A stretch of 6,873 nucleotides of DNA from DASVHS01 sp038244815 (GTDB lineage Bacteria; Acidobacteriota; Thermoanaerobaculia; Gp7-AA8): positions 1-6,873 of the forward strand of contig JBBRTB010000058.1 of assembly GCA_038244815.1 (NCBI GenBank), in the 5' to 3' direction. Under the pieces are notes generated by a model. It was not told the origin of the DNA and made no database searches. It saw only the letters and a program-made list of their open reading frames with translations. The position numbers were made by a program, and so were the translations under genes. The stretch's first letter is position 1. The number at the start of each line of letters is the position of its first letter. Below, in pieces: positions 5,785 through 6,873 of this stretch.

Positions 5785-6873
5785 ATGCGCACGGGACGCC
5801 CGAAGGTCGATTTCGTTCTTCAGATTGGTGAGCGAGAGCAGTTGGAACAGTGGGCGCGTCGTAGGAAAACAGCGCAGGCGCTGGCCCTGCGATCCCGGAT
5901 CATTCTGAGTTGTGCCGATGGGCGCTCGAACAAAGAAGTCGCCCACCAGGAACGAGTCACGCCCCAGACGGTTGGGAAGTGGCGGCGCCGATTTGTGTCG
6001 CGGCGACTCGACGGACTATTGGACGAGCCTCGAGTCGGTGCGCGACGGAAGATCTCCGATGCTGAGGTGGAACGTGTTCTGACAATGACCCTCGAATCGA
6101 CGCCCAAGAATGCAACGCACTGGAGCACACGGTCGATGGCCCATGCGAGCGGTCTGACGCAGACAGCCGTGAGCCGGATCTGGCGCGCGTTCGCTCTCCA
6201 GCCCCATCGCACCGAGACCTTCAAGCTTTCGAAAGATCCGCAATTCATCGATAAGGTCAGAGACATCGTCGGTCTTTACATGAATCCTCCTCAGCAAGCG
6301 CTGGTCCTGTGCGTTGACGAAAAGTCTCAAATTCAGGCGCTCGACCGCACCCAGCCGATCTTTCCGATGCGGCCCGGACAGGCTGAGAGACGAACGCACG
6401 ACTACGCTCGCTACGGAACCACGTCCTTGTTTGCAGCGCTGGACGTGTTGAGCGGACGCGTGATCGGAGAATGCCACCGTCGACATCGCAGCGTCGAATT
6501 CCGTCACTTCCTCGACACGATCGCCGCCGCTGTTCCTGACGACGTGGACGTTCATATCGTCCTGGACAACTACGGCACGCACAAGACCGCCATCATTCAG
6601 CGGTGGCTGGCCAAGCGTCCCCGATTCACTCTGCACTTCACTCCCACCAGCGCTTCATGGATCAATCTCGTGGAACGCTTCTTCGCCACGCTCACCGAGA
6701 AACAACTCCGCCGAGGGACTCATCGAAGTACCACTCAACTCGAGACCGCGATCAAAACCTATCTACGTCTCTACAACGACGACCCACGTCCCTTCATCTG
6801 GCACAAAACTGCCGACGAAATCCTCGAATCGCTCGGCCGATTTTGTTCGCGAATCTCTGACTCAGGACACTAG
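5785..6873 (+). CDS. IS630-family DDE transposase
   Basis: This 362-residue transposase cuts and joins the IS ends by a DDE (RNase H-fold) mechanism related to Tc1/mariner. The N-terminus has a helix-turn-helix region (ALRSRIILSCADGRSNKEVA, then TPQTVGKWRRRF) that should bind the terminal repeats, followed by a second DNA-binding segment (SGLTQTAVSRIWRAF). The catalytic core shows VDEKSQIQALDRTQP (D178), HIVLDNYGTHK (D261) and SWINLVERFFATLTEKQLRRG (E297), with 35 residues between the second D and the E. ATG 5785 is preferred because GGGAGG stands 8 bases upstream; an in-frame TTG at 5752 would add 11 residues without such a site. The last sense codons (TCA GGA CAC) lie inside the right inverted repeat. 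The TAG stop is formed by target bases TA plus G, outside the element. Confidence 0.95.
   Translation: MRTGRPKVDFVLQIGEREQLEQWARRRKTAQALALRSRIILSCADGRSNKEVAHQERVTPQTVGKWRRRFVSRRLDGLLDEPRVGARRKISDAEVERVLTMTLESTPKNATHWSTRSMAHASGLTQTAVSRIWRAFALQPHRTETFKLSKDPQFIDKVRDIVGLYMNPPQQALVLCVDEKSQIQALDRTQPIFPMRPGQAERRTHDYARYGTTSLFAALDVLSGRVIGECHRRHRSVEFRHFLDTIAAAVPDDVDVHIVLDNYGTHKTAIIQRWLAKRPRFTLHFTPTSASWINLVERFFATLTEKQLRRGTHRSTTQLETAIKTYLRLYNDDPRPFIWHKTADEILESLGRFCSRISDSGH
6850..6870 (-). repeat. Right terminal inverted repeat of the IS
   Basis: The reverse complement from 6870 inward reads GTGTCCTGAGT, identical to the left end for 11 bases, then matches at 6 of the next 10. The repeat also encodes the final residues of the transposase. 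Confidence 0.9.

Larger units (their letters stand above)
5714..6870 (+). mobile_element. Complete IS630-family insertion sequence, about 1157 bp
   Basis: The element carries one IS630-type transposase gene and ends in inverted repeats that begin GTGTCCTGAGT. The flanks are C-TA on the left (5711-5713) and TA-G on the right (6871-6873), as expected for insertion into CTAG with TA duplication. The length fits the family (about 1.1-1.2 kb). No internal stop or frameshift is seen in the transposase, and all three catalytic acids are present, so it may be active. The right flank beyond G6873 lies outside the window, so the duplication is seen but its wider context is not. Confidence 0.9.

Noticed and set aside
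1..6873. Defence system, CRISPR array, riboswitch or tRNA
   Set aside because: No direct repeats with spacers, no RNA-gene-like folds and no defence-family proteins were seen; gaps between genes are under 85 bases.

Overview
This GC-rich window looks like a chromosomal segment of a Gram-negative, type IV pilus-bearing bacterium. A pilin-like protein, a PilT-type ATPase and a kinase-like protein fused to a TonB C-terminal domain together suggest Acidobacteriota, or less likely a myxobacterium-like lineage. This placement is a guess from gene content, not from a marker gene.

Layout. Positions 2-322 (+) hold the C-terminal end of a type IV pilin / GspG-like pseudopilin. It converges on a minus-strand pair across a strong hairpin (355-384) that can serve both strands. 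The pair is a PilT/PilU-type retraction ATPase (1022-2167) followed, 7 bases after its stop, by a small zinc-ribbon protein with a degenerate response-regulator receiver fold (391-1014). Diverging from the ATPase gene across only 43 bases is the plus-strand pair ruvX-mltG (2211-2618 and 2615-3715). These encode a RuvX/YqgF-type nuclease and the MltG endolytic murein transglycosylase. The mltG gene seems to start at a non-canonical ATA that overlaps the ruvX stop. After an 82-base gap comes a 638-residue protein (3798-5714) made of a cytoplasmic pseudokinase, one membrane helix, a coiled coil and proline-rich linker, and a periplasmic TonB C-terminal domain. The rest (5714-6870) is a complete IS630-family insertion sequence with 11-bp perfect terminal repeats. 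It sits in a CTAG target that is part of the stop codon of the pseudokinase-TonB gene.

How the genes fit together. The pilin fragment, retraction ATPase and zinc-ribbon/receiver protein plausibly belong to pilus-based motility. ruvX-mltG is a common housekeeping pair for nucleic-acid processing and cell-wall synthesis. The pseudokinase-TonB protein could link a cytoplasmic partner to a periplasmic or outer-membrane partner, but its role is unknown. The IS left the upstream protein's reading frame and stop intact.

Most notable points: the pseudokinase-TonB architecture, the ATA start of mltG overlapping TAG of ruvX, the degenerate receiver/zinc-ribbon protein next to pilT, and the IS630 element inserted in a stop codon, whose own transposase stop codon is completed by the duplicated target. 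I found no RNA genes, CRISPR array or defence system.
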